64,000 bases of DNA from JANLTX01 sp049840835 (GTDB taxonomy: Bacteria; Armatimonadota; Armatimonadia; Armatimonadales; Armatimonadaceae). Each line of letters begins with the position of its first letter. Position 1 is the stretch's first letter. Shown one piece after another: positions 24,321 through 31,948 of this stretch. The stretch lies in the NCBI GenBank assembly GCA_049840835.1, contig JASGJG010000003.1:1054001-1118000 (forward strand), read 5' to 3'. Position numbers and translations under genes: made by a program. The notes under the pieces are model-generated. The model was not told the origin of the DNA. It saw only the letters and a list, made by a program, of their open reading frames with translations, and did not search any database.

Positions 24321-25373
24321 TCATATTTCTTTTGAATTTCTTCCATATTTTTGGCAGGGAAGCTCCACCGTCCGATAAAATGCCTCAGTTGCGCCTAGAA
24401 TTGGCAACCCAATAACTATTGCCTGGAGCAGCAAAGCCAGCCCCGCGTCCCCCGGCATTGGCAGCTTTTTCGTGAGTGGCAGCATCAGGGTGAGCATTGG
24501 GTAGTGCAGCAAGTACAGGCTGTAGCAGCGCATCCCTAGTGGCGCCCCCGCGTTGGCAATCGACTGGCATATTCGCCCGTGCAGCGCGCCTAAAAACAGA
24601 CCTGTAATACTTACCAGGGTCGCAAGCTGTACCCCTATCTGTGTCCACTGCCCCAGCTTTCCCCAGTTCAGCAGCATAACCGCCAATCCCACTATTCCCG
24701 CGAAATCCCAGTGCCAGCCAGAATCCGCCAGTTTACCCAGCCGGGTAAAGCGCCCGGCCAATCCCATACCCAGCAAAAAGAAATGCCCCTCGGAGAAGAG
24801 GGAGCGATCCAGGTGCAGCTTTGCCAGCACCGGGTTGGCGATGGCCGAAAGGACACCCCCGGCAAAGGCAAGCCCGAAAAACAGTGTCTCAGCTCTCGGG
24901 TGGGCATAGAGCCGACCCAGCAGAGGAGCGACTACGTAGAACTGAACCTCAATCTCCAGGCTCCAGGCTACTGGCAGGACCTTGCTCCAGATGCCGTAGA
25001 GGATGTTATGCAGAAAGAGCGCACTGGCCAGCAGCGAGGGCAATAGCTCACTGACTGTACCCATTTTCATGACTATCTGCCCGGCAAAAGCGATTAGCAG
25101 CACCAGCCAGTAGGGGGGAAGGATACGCCAGAGCCGCCGCCGGGCATAGGTCTTAAGATCTGGGTAGGTGCCGCGTGTAAATGGGAGAGCTACTAAGAAG
25201 CCGCTCACGGCGAAGAAGAGCGCTACACCAACGCCGCCCGCTCCGGCAAGCGTGAAGACAAGGTGCGGGTGATCTAAGGCCGGAATCGCCCGCTTCAGGC
25301 CAGTAGAGAGGTGAAGCAGAAAGACCAGCCCGATAGCCAGCGCCCGCAGCCCATCTAAGCCGGGAAGCTTCAA
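24321..25373 (-). CDS. Acyltransferase 3-family membrane protein (OafA/YrhL-like)
   Basis: The 350-residue protein has ten or so membrane segments and the acyltransferase 3 signatures: the N-terminal LPGLDGLRALAIGLVFLLHL with the catalytic His, then VSGFLVALPF, RRRLWRILPPYWLVLL and WSLEIEVQFYVVAPLL. Such enzymes transfer acetyl or other acyl groups to cell-surface sugars at the inner membrane; the acceptor is unknown. Its start overlaps the stop of the upstream 118-codon gene by 4 bases (ATGA), implying translational coupling. The C-terminus is near the stop at 24321, and the divergent side contains the porin promoter. Confidence 0.88.
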   Translation of the reverse strand: MKLPGLDGLRALAIGLVFLLHLSTGLKRAIPALDHPHLVFTLAGAGGVGVALFFAVSGFLVALPFTRGTYPDLKTYARRRLWRILPPYWLVLLIAFAGQIVMKMGTVSELLPSLLASALFLHNILYGIWSKVLPVAWSLEIEVQFYVVAPLLGRLYAHPRAETLFFGLAFAGGVLSAIANPVLAKLHLDRSLFSEGHFFLLGMGLAGRFTRLGKLADSGWHWDFAGIVGLAVMLLNWGKLGQWTQIGVQLATLVSITGLFLGALHGRICQSIANAGAPLGMRCYSLYLLHYPMLTLMLPLTKKLPMPGDAGLALLLQAIVIGLPILGATEAFYRTVELPCQKYGRNSKEI

Positions 25374-25726
25374 CGCCTGTAGGGAAAGGTGAACCGGGAC
25401 TCGTCGGTGAGCATGAAGTTACGTTTGGCCGCGAAATGGGCCTCACGCCCGAAGAACAGCTTTAGCCAGTAGGTCACGATATCGCCATCTACCGGGCCGC
25501 CTTCCGGGTGCGTGATCGCCAGCTCATAGGACCAGACCTCCGTGTGGGGGTCCTTATCCAGAGTCAGCTCCAGGTTCACATCACCCAGATAGCGCCGGTA
25601 GCGTTCTTTATCTATGAAGCCGAACGGAACGAGTGGGGCAACAGTAAGCGGCTCGTTGTTCGCCAGGGTCCACATCTCCTGAACAATCTGCTGATCGCGC
25701 TCCTCAGTCCGTCGGGTTTTTAACAT
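25370..25726 (-). CDS. Hypothetical protein, coupled to acyltransferase gene
   Basis: The 118-residue protein is soluble, charged and without signal or membrane segment. It has a mixed alpha/beta pattern with QQIVQEMWTLANNEP, GFIDKERYRRYLGDVNLELTLD and SYELAITHPEGGPVDGDIVTYWLKLFFG. I do not recognise the family. It starts 29 bases after the stop of the M29 peptidase gene and overlaps the acyltransferase start by 4 bases, so the three genes form one operon. A TATAAA-like box lies 3 bases before the ATG, too close to be its own promoter. Confidence 0.65.
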   Translation of the reverse strand: MLKTRRTEERDQQIVQEMWTLANNEPLTVAPLVPFGFIDKERYRRYLGDVNLELTLDKDPHTEVWSYELAITHPEGGPVDGDIVTYWLKLFFGREAHFAAKRNFMLTDESRFTFPYRR

Positions 25727-25755
25727 AGCTTTATACCTACCAAAAAATAACGTGG

Positions 25756-26871
25756 TTATCCGATAAGGTTCTCCGGGTTCAGACCCAGCAGGTCGTCTAC
25801 CACGAAGCGCCCATCTTTGCGGATAAGCTCATCGTCGAACCACACCTCGCCGCCACCGTACTCCGGGCGCTGAATAAACACCATATCCCAGTGCACTTCG
25901 CTCTTGTTACCGTTGTCGGCGGCAGCATAGGCCTGCCCCGGCGTGAAGTGGAAGCTCCCATCGATTTTCTCATCGAACAGCGTGTCCTTCATCGGGTGCT
26001 TTATGTACGGGTTGAATCCCAGGGAGAACTCGCCGATATAGCGTGCGCCTTCGTCGGAATCCAGAATTTTGTTCAAGCGCTCGGTCTCGTTGGCTGTGGC
26101 CTCGATAATCTTGCCGTCTTTGAACACTAAGCGCACGTTCTCAAAAACGGTTCCCTGATACAGGCTCGCGCAGTTATAGACAATCTCACCGTTCACCGAG
26201 TTGCGCACCGGGCAGGTATAACACTCGCCATCCGGGATATTGCGCTCGCCGGAGCACATCACCGAGCCGATGCCTTTGATAGAGAAACTGAGGTCGGTAT
26301 CTTTGCCGGTAAGGCGCACTCTATCGGCTGTTATCATTCTTTTATGCAAGGGCTCCATAGCGCGGGCCATCTTGCCATAATCTAGCGTACAGACATCAAA
26401 GTAGAAGTCTTCGAAGCCCTCAATGCTCATTCCGGCGGCCTGCGCAAACGACGGAGTGGGCCAGCGCAGAACGACCCATTTCGTCTCGTTCACGCGGCGG
26501 TCTGCCACGGGCTTCCACCAGTGCTTGTGATACAGTCCCAGTTTCTCCGCAGGCACATCCGATAGCTGGAGAGCGTTTTCGGCTCCCCGGATACCGATAT
26601 AGGCGTTCATTCCTTCCATACGGGCGAGCTCGTGCTGACCAATAGTGATCATCTGTTCTTCTGTAGCGTTCTGGTATAGCCGCCGCAGTACCCGCGTGGA
26701 GCGAGTCTCGACGAAAGGAACAGCACCGGCAGCAGCGACGGCATCTATCAAAGTCGCCACGAAACTCTCATCGGTATCGAAAGCTTCGATGAGCACTCGC
26801 TCGCCTGGAGCGAGCTGTGTGGCGTGATTTACCAGGGTAGACGACAGCTTCTCATAGCGCAGATCAGGCAT
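25756..26871 (-). CDS. M29-family aminopeptidase (AmpS/PepS type)
   Basis: The 371-residue metallopeptidase has the family features: YEKLSSTLVNHATQLAPGERVLIEA near the start, SGERNIPDGE with the first Glu ligands, GEFSLGFNP around 290, and SEVHWDMVFI with the His/Asp ligands near 340. M29 enzymes remove N-terminal amino acids using two cobalt or zinc ions in the cytoplasm, usually as dimers. The ATG is 6 bases after a TACAAT box on the minus strand (26878-26883) with no Shine-Dalgarno. It heads an operon with a hypothetical gene and an acyltransferase gene; the functional link between them is not obvious. Confidence 0.92.
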   Translation of the reverse strand: MPDLRYEKLSSTLVNHATQLAPGERVLIEAFDTDESFVATLIDAVAAAGAVPFVETRSTRVLRRLYQNATEEQMITIGQHELARMEGMNAYIGIRGAENALQLSDVPAEKLGLYHKHWWKPVADRRVNETKWVVLRWPTPSFAQAAGMSIEGFEDFYFDVCTLDYGKMARAMEPLHKRMITADRVRLTGKDTDLSFSIKGIGSVMCSGERNIPDGECYTCPVRNSVNGEIVYNCASLYQGTVFENVRLVFKDGKIIEATANETERLNKILDSDEGARYIGEFSLGFNPYIKHPMKDTLFDEKIDGSFHFTPGQAYAAADNGNKSEVHWDMVFIQRPEYGGGEVWFDDELIRKDGRFVVDDLLGLNPENLIG

Positions 26872-26985
26872 GGCTGCATTGTATCGTGGAGGAGGTGAAT
26901 AATTGTGTCATAATTATGCCGAAATGCAAAACAATCTCATAAACCCCGTTTTTAAAGATTTAAAGCCGAATTTTACATAGCAGGC

Positions 26986-27155
26986 TTGAATTTTTCGGGT
27001 CTCGGGATATACTCTGTCTTGGAAATGACGCGATAAAGTTGAGCCCGATAAGAATTAACTACACAAAAATGAGTCATTTCCAGGGTGTTTCAGCGCAAAC
27101 GTCTGTGGATTTCCCTGTTGTTTTCTCCACAAGATGCCAAGGAGGTAAACTCTGA
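26986..27155 (+). promoter_or_regulatory. Promoter and structured 5' leader of the LuxR-type HTH gene
   Basis: TTGAAT at 26986-26991 and TATACT at 27008-27013 are separated by 16 bases, so transcription should begin near 27020. The start falls exactly at the left arm of an inverted repeat, TGGAAATGAC (27020-27029), which pairs with GTCATTTCCA (27073-27082). A second hairpin, TGTGGA (27104-27109) with TCCACA (27126-27131), ends 7 bases before the Shine-Dalgarno AAGGAGGT (27139-27146). The ~135-base leader could regulate translation. I find no match to a riboswitch class I know. Confidence 0.55.
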
Positions 27156-27437
27156 ATGAGACGTGAGGGGGGGATGGAATGCCCGCTGACCAGTACTCAG
27201 CTACGCATTCTTCAAGCGGCAGTATGGTACGGAACGAATAGTGAGGGACTGTCAGCCGAGCTGCAGCTCTCAAAGCACACAATCAACAACCATTTCAGTC
27301 ACATTAACCAGTTGCTGAATTGTCCTTCGCGCGCCGACTCGGTGCTGATGGCGCTTCGTAAGGGTTGGATAGAGCTGATGTTGCCTCAGCTCGGTCGTAA
27401 AGGGATCCGAAAGATTACCTACGCCGACGCGGCGTAA
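27156..27437 (+). CDS. Small LuxR-type helix-turn-helix protein
   Basis: The 93-residue protein consists mainly of a LuxR/GerE-type HTH: LTSTQLRILQAAVWYGTNSEGLSAELQLSKHTINNHFSHINQLLN, with KHTINNHF as the recognition helix. It has no sensor or receiver domain, so it may be a standalone DNA-binding protein or partner of a separate sensor. A strong AAGGAGGT 9 bases upstream supports the ATG. It follows a promoter with a structured leader. The tail (about 60-93, KGWIELMLPQLGRKGIRKI) is unlike the usual family end. Confidence 0.8.
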   Translation: MRREGGMECPLTSTQLRILQAAVWYGTNSEGLSAELQLSKHTINNHFSHINQLLNCPSRADSVLMALRKGWIELMLPQLGRKGIRKITYADAA

Positions 27438-27440
27438 TCG

Positions 27441-27483
27441 TTCCTCGCGTGCCCTGTTTGGGTACAATCAGGTACGCGAGGAA
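27441..27483. terminator. Hairpin between convergent HTH and lysS genes
   Basis: TTCCTCGCGT at 27441-27450 pairs perfectly with ACGCGAGGAA at 27474-27483, with an inner CCTG/CAGG pairing. It lies between the stops of the HTH gene and lysS and has no T tract on either side, so termination strength is uncertain. Confidence 0.55.
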
Positions 27484-27498
27484 TTCTAGAACAATTTC

Positions 27499-29040
27499 CT
27501 ATTTCTCTGGTCGCATCAGAGGAAAGAAGATAACATCCCGGATCGAAGACGCTCCGGTAAACAGCATGGCTACCCGGTCTATGCCCATGCCGAATCCACC
27601 CGTGGGAGGCATTCCGTATTCCAGTGCGCGGATATAGTCCGCATCATACGGATGTGCCTCATCATCACCCGCAGCCTTCTGACCCGCCTGATCCTCGAAG
27701 CGCTCCTTCTGGTCGATCGGGTCATTGATCTCACTGAACGCGTTTCCGGTCTCACGCCCCGCGATATAGCACTCAAACCGGCGGGTTAGATGCGGCTCAC
27801 CCGGCTTCTTACGCGCCAGTGGGCTGGTCTCATACGGAAACTCGGTGATAAACGTCGGCTGAATCAGTGTCGGCTCGGTCAGAAGCTCGTTCAGCTTCTC
27901 GATAATCCCGCCCACATTGTGCTCTTTGCTCGGGTCGCCACCCACTCGCGCCAGCGCCGCCTTAGCCGACTCCAGCTCCAGCAAGTCGCTGGCCTGAATC
28001 TTCCCACCAGAGTTCTTCTCAATGCCCTCTATCATAGGCAGTCGCGCCCAGGGCTTGCCGAAGTCTAATTCTGTTCCGTCTGGCAGAGTCAGTACATCGC
28101 CCCCGGTGACCTTCTGGCAGATATGGCGGAACATACGCTCCACAATATCCATCATGCCCTCTAAGTTCGTATACGCTTCGTACAGCTCTAAAAGCGTGAA
28201 CTCCGGATTGTGATCCGAGTCGATACCCTCATTGCGGAACACCCGGCCCAGCTCGTAGACCTTCTCGATACCACCCACAATCAATCGCTTGAGCGGAAGC
28301 TCCAGGGAGATACGCAGGTGCATATCTAATTTTTCGGCATTGTGGTGGGTGTTAAACGGACGCGCCGCAGCCCCCGTAGCATCCATCACCAGGGTGGGGG
28401 TCTCTACCTCTAAGTAGTCCTCATGGTCTAAGAACTCACGAATGGCGCGGGTGACCTGCATGCGCTTCTTGAGAACATCACGCGCCTCGGTGTTCACAAA
28501 AAGGTCCACGTATCGCTGCCGATACCGAATCTCCTTGTCCTTCAGCCCCCCGACGACTTTCTTCTCGCCACCCTTATAGTAGGTACGCGGGAATGGTGGC
28601 TGGCGCAGGGCCTTGGCGAGTAATTCCACGCTCTCTACCTTGACCGCCCAGTCACCCTTCTGAGTCTGAAACACCGTGCCCTCGGCGCCCAGAATATCCC
28701 CCAGGTCTAAGTACTCCTGAAGGTGCTTCTGAAGCTCCGGCTGATCGTCTTTGGAGACAAAAATCTGACCCTCACCACTGGCATCGGTCAGGCCCAGAAA
28801 CGGGAAGCGCAGGCTATGCACCCGGCCCGCTACTTTCACACGCTGGCCATTCAGCTCCTCATGGCGGCTGCGAATCTCAGCTATGGTGCAGGTTCGGTCG
28901 AAGCGCTCCGGCGCGAAGGGGTCTTTTCCTGCCTCACGCAACTCTTCTAATTTGCGCAGGCGCTCCGGATGCACCGCATCCATCGCCTTCTCTTCGTCTG
29001 TCCGCTCGTCTTCGGTTACCGATATTGTCTCACTACTCAC
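27499..29040 (-). CDS. lysS: Lysyl-tRNA synthetase, class II
   Basis: The 513-residue enzyme charges tRNA-Lys. It has an N-terminal OB-fold anticodon-binding domain (KVAGRVHSLRFPFLGLTDASG), class II motif 2 (YELGRVFRNEGIDSDHNPEF) and motif 3 (PPTGGFGMGIDRVAMLF), in full-length order. The frame runs upstream to 29244 through the terminal repeat of a mobile element. The GTG at 29038-29040 is preferred because TACAAT on the minus strand (29048-29053) lies 7 bases before it, and the resulting N-terminus has the usual length and acidic character; an internal ATG at 28983 is the alternative. No Shine-Dalgarno is present. The DUF559 element lies about 110 bases upstream of the start. Confidence 0.93.
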   Translation of the reverse strand: MSSETISVTEDERTDEEKAMDAVHPERLRKLEELREAGKDPFAPERFDRTCTIAEIRSRHEELNGQRVKVAGRVHSLRFPFLGLTDASGEGQIFVSKDDQPELQKHLQEYLDLGDILGAEGTVFQTQKGDWAVKVESVELLAKALRQPPFPRTYYKGGEKKVVGGLKDKEIRYRQRYVDLFVNTEARDVLKKRMQVTRAIREFLDHEDYLEVETPTLVMDATGAAARPFNTHHNAEKLDMHLRISLELPLKRLIVGGIEKVYELGRVFRNEGIDSDHNPEFTLLELYEAYTNLEGMMDIVERMFRHICQKVTGGDVLTLPDGTELDFGKPWARLPMIEGIEKNSGGKIQASDLLELESAKAALARVGGDPSKEHNVGGIIEKLNELLTEPTLIQPTFITEFPYETSPLARKKPGEPHLTRRFECYIAGRETGNAFSEINDPIDQKERFEDQAGQKAAGDDEAHPYDADYIRALEYGMPPTGGFGMGIDRVAMLFTGASSIRDVIFFPLMRPEK

Positions 29041-29047
29041 GAGGGCT

Positions 29048-29053
29048 ATTGTA
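29048..29053 (-). promoter_or_regulatory. -10 box deciding the lysS start
   Basis: TACAAT on the minus strand, 7 bases before the GTG at 29040, implies a leaderless lysS mRNA. It also excludes the longer in-frame start at 29244. Confidence 0.5.
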
Positions 29054-29150
29054 TCGCGCACTCCAGAATGCCCCCTATCCCCTGTCTTTTCCGCCAACCT
29101 GAGTGCTACTTTCGTATCTACTGTGGCGCTTGTGTTCCCCCTACGCTTTC

Positions 29151-29788
29151 TGCCCCCTATCCCCCAATAATGGGGGCACCAAATACAGTTATGCCCTGCG
29201 GGCTGCTCTAGCCACTTTGCGGCGTTTCTGTGCTTACCTACCACCTACCCAAAAAATAGTTCTCAGTTTTTGTCAGAATCGGCATTCTCACCCGTAATAC
29301 AATATGGAGGGAATCGGATTTGCCATTCCAGAAGACGATACGAAATACCTTACCTGAGCTAATTGGTAATGCCTGGAAGATGCGTGATGAACCAACTCCC
29401 GCAGAAGATATGCTTTGGAGAGCACTTCAAGGGAGACAATTAGGTGGGCTGAAGTTTCGTAGGCAACATACTGTAGATGCCTATATCTTAGATTTCTGGT
29501 GTCCTGCCTGTAAGTTAGCTGTAGAGCTAGACGGAGGCTACCATGATTGCCCTGAAGCGAGAGAGCACGATGCTGCTCGACAGGAGCACCTGGAGTCTTA
29601 CGGATACAAAGTGCTAAGATTCTGTAACGAAGAGGTTCTCAATAGCCTGACCGATGTACTCCAGGAAATCCTCAGGGCAGCAAATTTAGCTACGAGCTCA
29701 TGGCAAGAGTAGTGCCCAAAATCGCCGCGAAGCGGCTCAGGCAATGAATCCCTATCTGTGTGCCCCCATTATTGGGGGATAGGGGGCA
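29151..29788. mobile_element. Family A element, 638 bp, carrying a DUF559 nuclease gene
   Basis: Two perfect 28-bp inverted repeats (29151-29178 and 29761-29788), each starting TGCCCCCTATCCCCC and each able to fold into a hairpin, bound the DUF559 gene. Inside the left end is AATACAGTTATGCCCTGCGG, and inside the right end is GCCGCGAAGCGGC. The same two end regions occur in 180-bp copies at 46712-46891 and 59998-60176 that lack the gene. No target-site duplication is visible. A fragment of the left end also lies at 29068-29084. Movement is inferred, not shown. Confidence 0.72.
29320..29712 (+). CDS. DUF559 endonuclease-like protein (Vsr-type PD-(D/E)XK fold)
   Basis: The 130-residue protein has the full DUF559 pattern: RDEPTPAEDMLWRALQGRQ, LKFRRQHTVDAYILDFWCP (Asp58), LAVELDGGYH (Glu69, Asp71, His75), a conserved Arg at 87 and YGYKVLRFCNEEVLNSL. 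The fold resembles the Vsr mismatch endonuclease, so it should bind and nick DNA, but no DUF559 protein is assigned a role from this sequence. The start is the TTG at 29320 with GGAGG 9 bases upstream. The gene lies alone between 28-bp inverted repeats whose ends are shared with small non-coding copies elsewhere in the window, so it may mobilise or maintain them. Confidence 0.85.
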   Translation: MPFQKTIRNTLPELIGNAWKMRDEPTPAEDMLWRALQGRQLGGLKFRRQHTVDAYILDFWCPACKLAVELDGGYHDCPEAREHDAARQEHLESYGYKVLRFCNEEVLNSLTDVLQEILRAANLATSSWQE

Positions 29789-29832
29789 TTACGCTGGGAG
29801 GAGCTGAAACTCTACTCTAAAAGGCGTTGGAT

Positions 29833-31567
29833 CTATGGTACTCTCGCTGTTCGCAACGTTAGCCGGGCATCCATCGGTGTCTGGAAGGTTACCAGGACCC
29901 GTGCATGATTGGGGGCGGGTTCGGCGTCGCGCATGGCCCACATACGATGTCCATCACTGCCGGGGGAAACGACTATCGCATCGTGGCCATAGCGCATAGA
30001 GCCACTGCCTGCTTTGAGAAAGAGCACCTGTCCGGCGGTGGGTTTCAGCGCTGTGTCTGCTGTCTCCCAGGTTCCCCCAGCCGCGAAGTCCAGCGCAATT
30101 TGTAGAGGCACCCGGTCCATGGCATCTGGCTCTGTGTAGAGATGTAGATCTAAGCCATCCTCTGCCTCGGTAATCTCCAGGGTAATCTTCGCGGGAGCCA
30201 CTCGCCGAATGGTGCGCTCTGGGCGCATTTGCTGATAGCTCTCATGCGGCACCGGGTAACCGAGCGGCTGTTCGTACCCAGGCCGTCGCTCCGTGACACC
30301 GTGATATACCAGCCGCACTCCGCTGGGAATCTCCTCGAAGGCCTCCGCCACAAAGCGCCCGACTCCAAAGTACGCCTGGCTTATCTTTATGGCCGATAGC
30401 TCCGCCTGCCCGAACCGCATGGCCGCCAGCCGAGTACGCCCGCCATACGCGGAGACCGCCAACGCACCCCGACGCATGCGCCAGAGCTTCAACACGGGGA
30501 AGAACTTCTGAAAGTTATCCGGTGGCCTCACCGTAGTTACAGGCGGCTCACCAAACCGCAGAAGGTACTGCGCCACGCCGTAGTAATCCCGGTTGTTCGG
30601 TGCGGCGTTCCACAATAACTCCGCTGCTGCCTGGAACGCAGGTTCCTCACAAAGTTGGGCAGCTATCAAGAGAGGAGTCACCAGTGAGGACGGCACCGGT
30701 CGTGTGCCTGCATCCTGTCGAATCGAAAGCCCGGTCTCGGTGGTCCCATCCGCATCTATCAGGTGCAGGTTCAGATATAGGTTCCGCCGCACCGCCTCTA
30801 GTGCCTCGGCATCTCCTCTCAGGTCGGCCAGTAGTAAGAGAGATCGGTCACAGATAGCATCATAGACTCCGGCGCTTCGCTCGATATAGGCGCCATCGGC
30901 ATCCATGTCAATGCCTTCGGCACGGTAGGTACGAATCGCGGCATCTATCTCGCCCGCTCGCTCGGGGAATAGCTGTTCGCACAATGCCAGCGCTCCACAG
31001 ATAACCCACCGATGGTTCGGGGTATGAAAGCCCCCGGTCAGCATCCCTGTAAGCATGCGGTCGGCGAAGGCAAGGATCGAAGCCCTCCCCCCGGCTTCGC
31101 CGACCCCCTCCCCGACTGCGTTTGGGGGAGAGGGTTGGAAGGTGGCTTTACCCTCTCCCTCAGCGAAGCCAGGGGAGGGGGTGGTGCGAAGCACCGGGGG
31201 AGGGCCCAAGCAATGCCGGAACCAGTGCCTGTAGTAAGAACCCGGCATCTGGACTGGAGTCGTAGTTACAGTCACGAAGGTCCGTGAGGCCCGAAGGACG
31301 CTGGTAGTTCTCTAAGTAGCTCAGGGCGCGGGTGGCGACATCCTGAAGAGTGGCGTCATCGGGCGCATCCTGTGTTAGCGCGGGGAACTGGGCCTTGAGC
31401 TGGAGCGAGAACAGAGCGAGAGCGAGCAGGCTGACCGTACCACTGGGGTCGTCGATGCCCCAGTCCGCACGGACCAGGGCACCGTCTTCCCGCTGTGCCG
31501 GCAGGTACGCCGCAACATGACGGGCGGCCTGCGGAAGAATCGCCTCAAACGTGAAGGGCGATGGCAT
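29833..31567 (-). pseudogene. Probable carbohydrate-active (alpha/alpha)n protein split by a palindromic repeat
   Basis: Two reading frames form one gene interrupted at 31082-31205 by a 124-bp family B repeat. The 5' part (31567 to 31206) encodes a helical stretch ending DSSPDAGFLLQALVPALLG, and the 3' part continues with SILAFADRMLTGMLTGGFH and a long second half including RMRRGALAVSAYGGRTRLA and a beta-sandwich-like C-terminus. Removing exactly 31082-31205 joins them in frame (Gly-Ser) into about 536 residues. The 124-bp insert shifts the frame and brings a TGA. The architecture recalls heparinase-like polysaccharide lyases or glycoside hydrolases, but I see no catalytic motif I can name. 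A 104-residue gene precedes it by 6 bases. Confidence 0.7.
31082..31205. repeat. Family B palindromic repeat inserted in a coding sequence, 124 bp
   Basis: The element begins GCCCTCCCCC and ends GGGGGAGGGC, with ACCCCCTCCCC-type sequence in both arms and GGGAGAGGGT in the middle. Each arm contains a small TTCG-loop hairpin (GGCTTCGCC; GGTGCTTCGCACC). It is the shorter relative of the 170-bp element at 9956-10125. It interrupts the gene at 29833-31567; no target-site duplication is evident. Confidence 0.8.
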
Positions 31568-31573
31568 AGAGTT

Positions 31574-31888
31574 TTAGTCCTCAGTAGGAAGAGATTGGGC
31601 GGCTTCGCCCGTAAGAGATGGTGTCGGATCCGTGGGATTACTGGCGGCTCCCATACCAGCCAGGCCTCCAGGGGGAAGGCCCCGAAGATACTCCCGATCT
31701 TCCTCGAACTCCGTATGGTCTTTGTACTCACAGAGGGTAGTATGCTTGCGCGCACGCTCGTCTAAGAGAAGATAAAAGAGACCGTTGCGCTCAGCCGCCC
31801 AGACAGTACAGTTATCAAAGCGACGGATGAGTTTTTGTCGGAGGGCGAGGGCTTCTTCGTCGTAGAAATGCAGCTCACGCGTGGTCAT
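31574..31888 (-). CDS. Hypothetical protein upstream of the split gene
   Basis: The 104-residue protein is charged and soluble (TRELHFYDEEALALRQKLIRR, then NCTVWAAERNGLFYLLLDERA) with a low-complexity Pro/Gly/Ser-rich C-terminal third. I do not recognise the family. It ends 6 bases before the start of the disrupted gene, so both were probably one operon. A TACAGT box on the minus strand about 15 bases before the ATG would give a very short 5' UTR. Confidence 0.6.
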   Translation of the reverse strand: MTTRELHFYDEEALALRQKLIRRFDNCTVWAAERNGLFYLLLDERARKHTTLCEYKDHTEFEEDREYLRGLPPGGLAGMGAASNPTDPTPSLTGEAAQSLPTED

Positions 31889-31948
31889 GGGTTGGGTGCC
31901 CCTACTGTACCATAAGGGGTCTCGTTTTCTAACGTATCGCTCTCTGCA

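Noticed and set aside
29151..29178. G-quadruplex in family A ends
   Set aside because: Each strand of an end has only two G5 runs, insufficient for an intramolecular quadruplex; simple hairpins explain the sequence better.
29041..29244. N-terminal extension of lysS into the mobile element end
   Set aside because: The extra residues are encoded by the 28-bp repeat and flank, unlike any LysRS, and a -10 box lies before the GTG at 29040.
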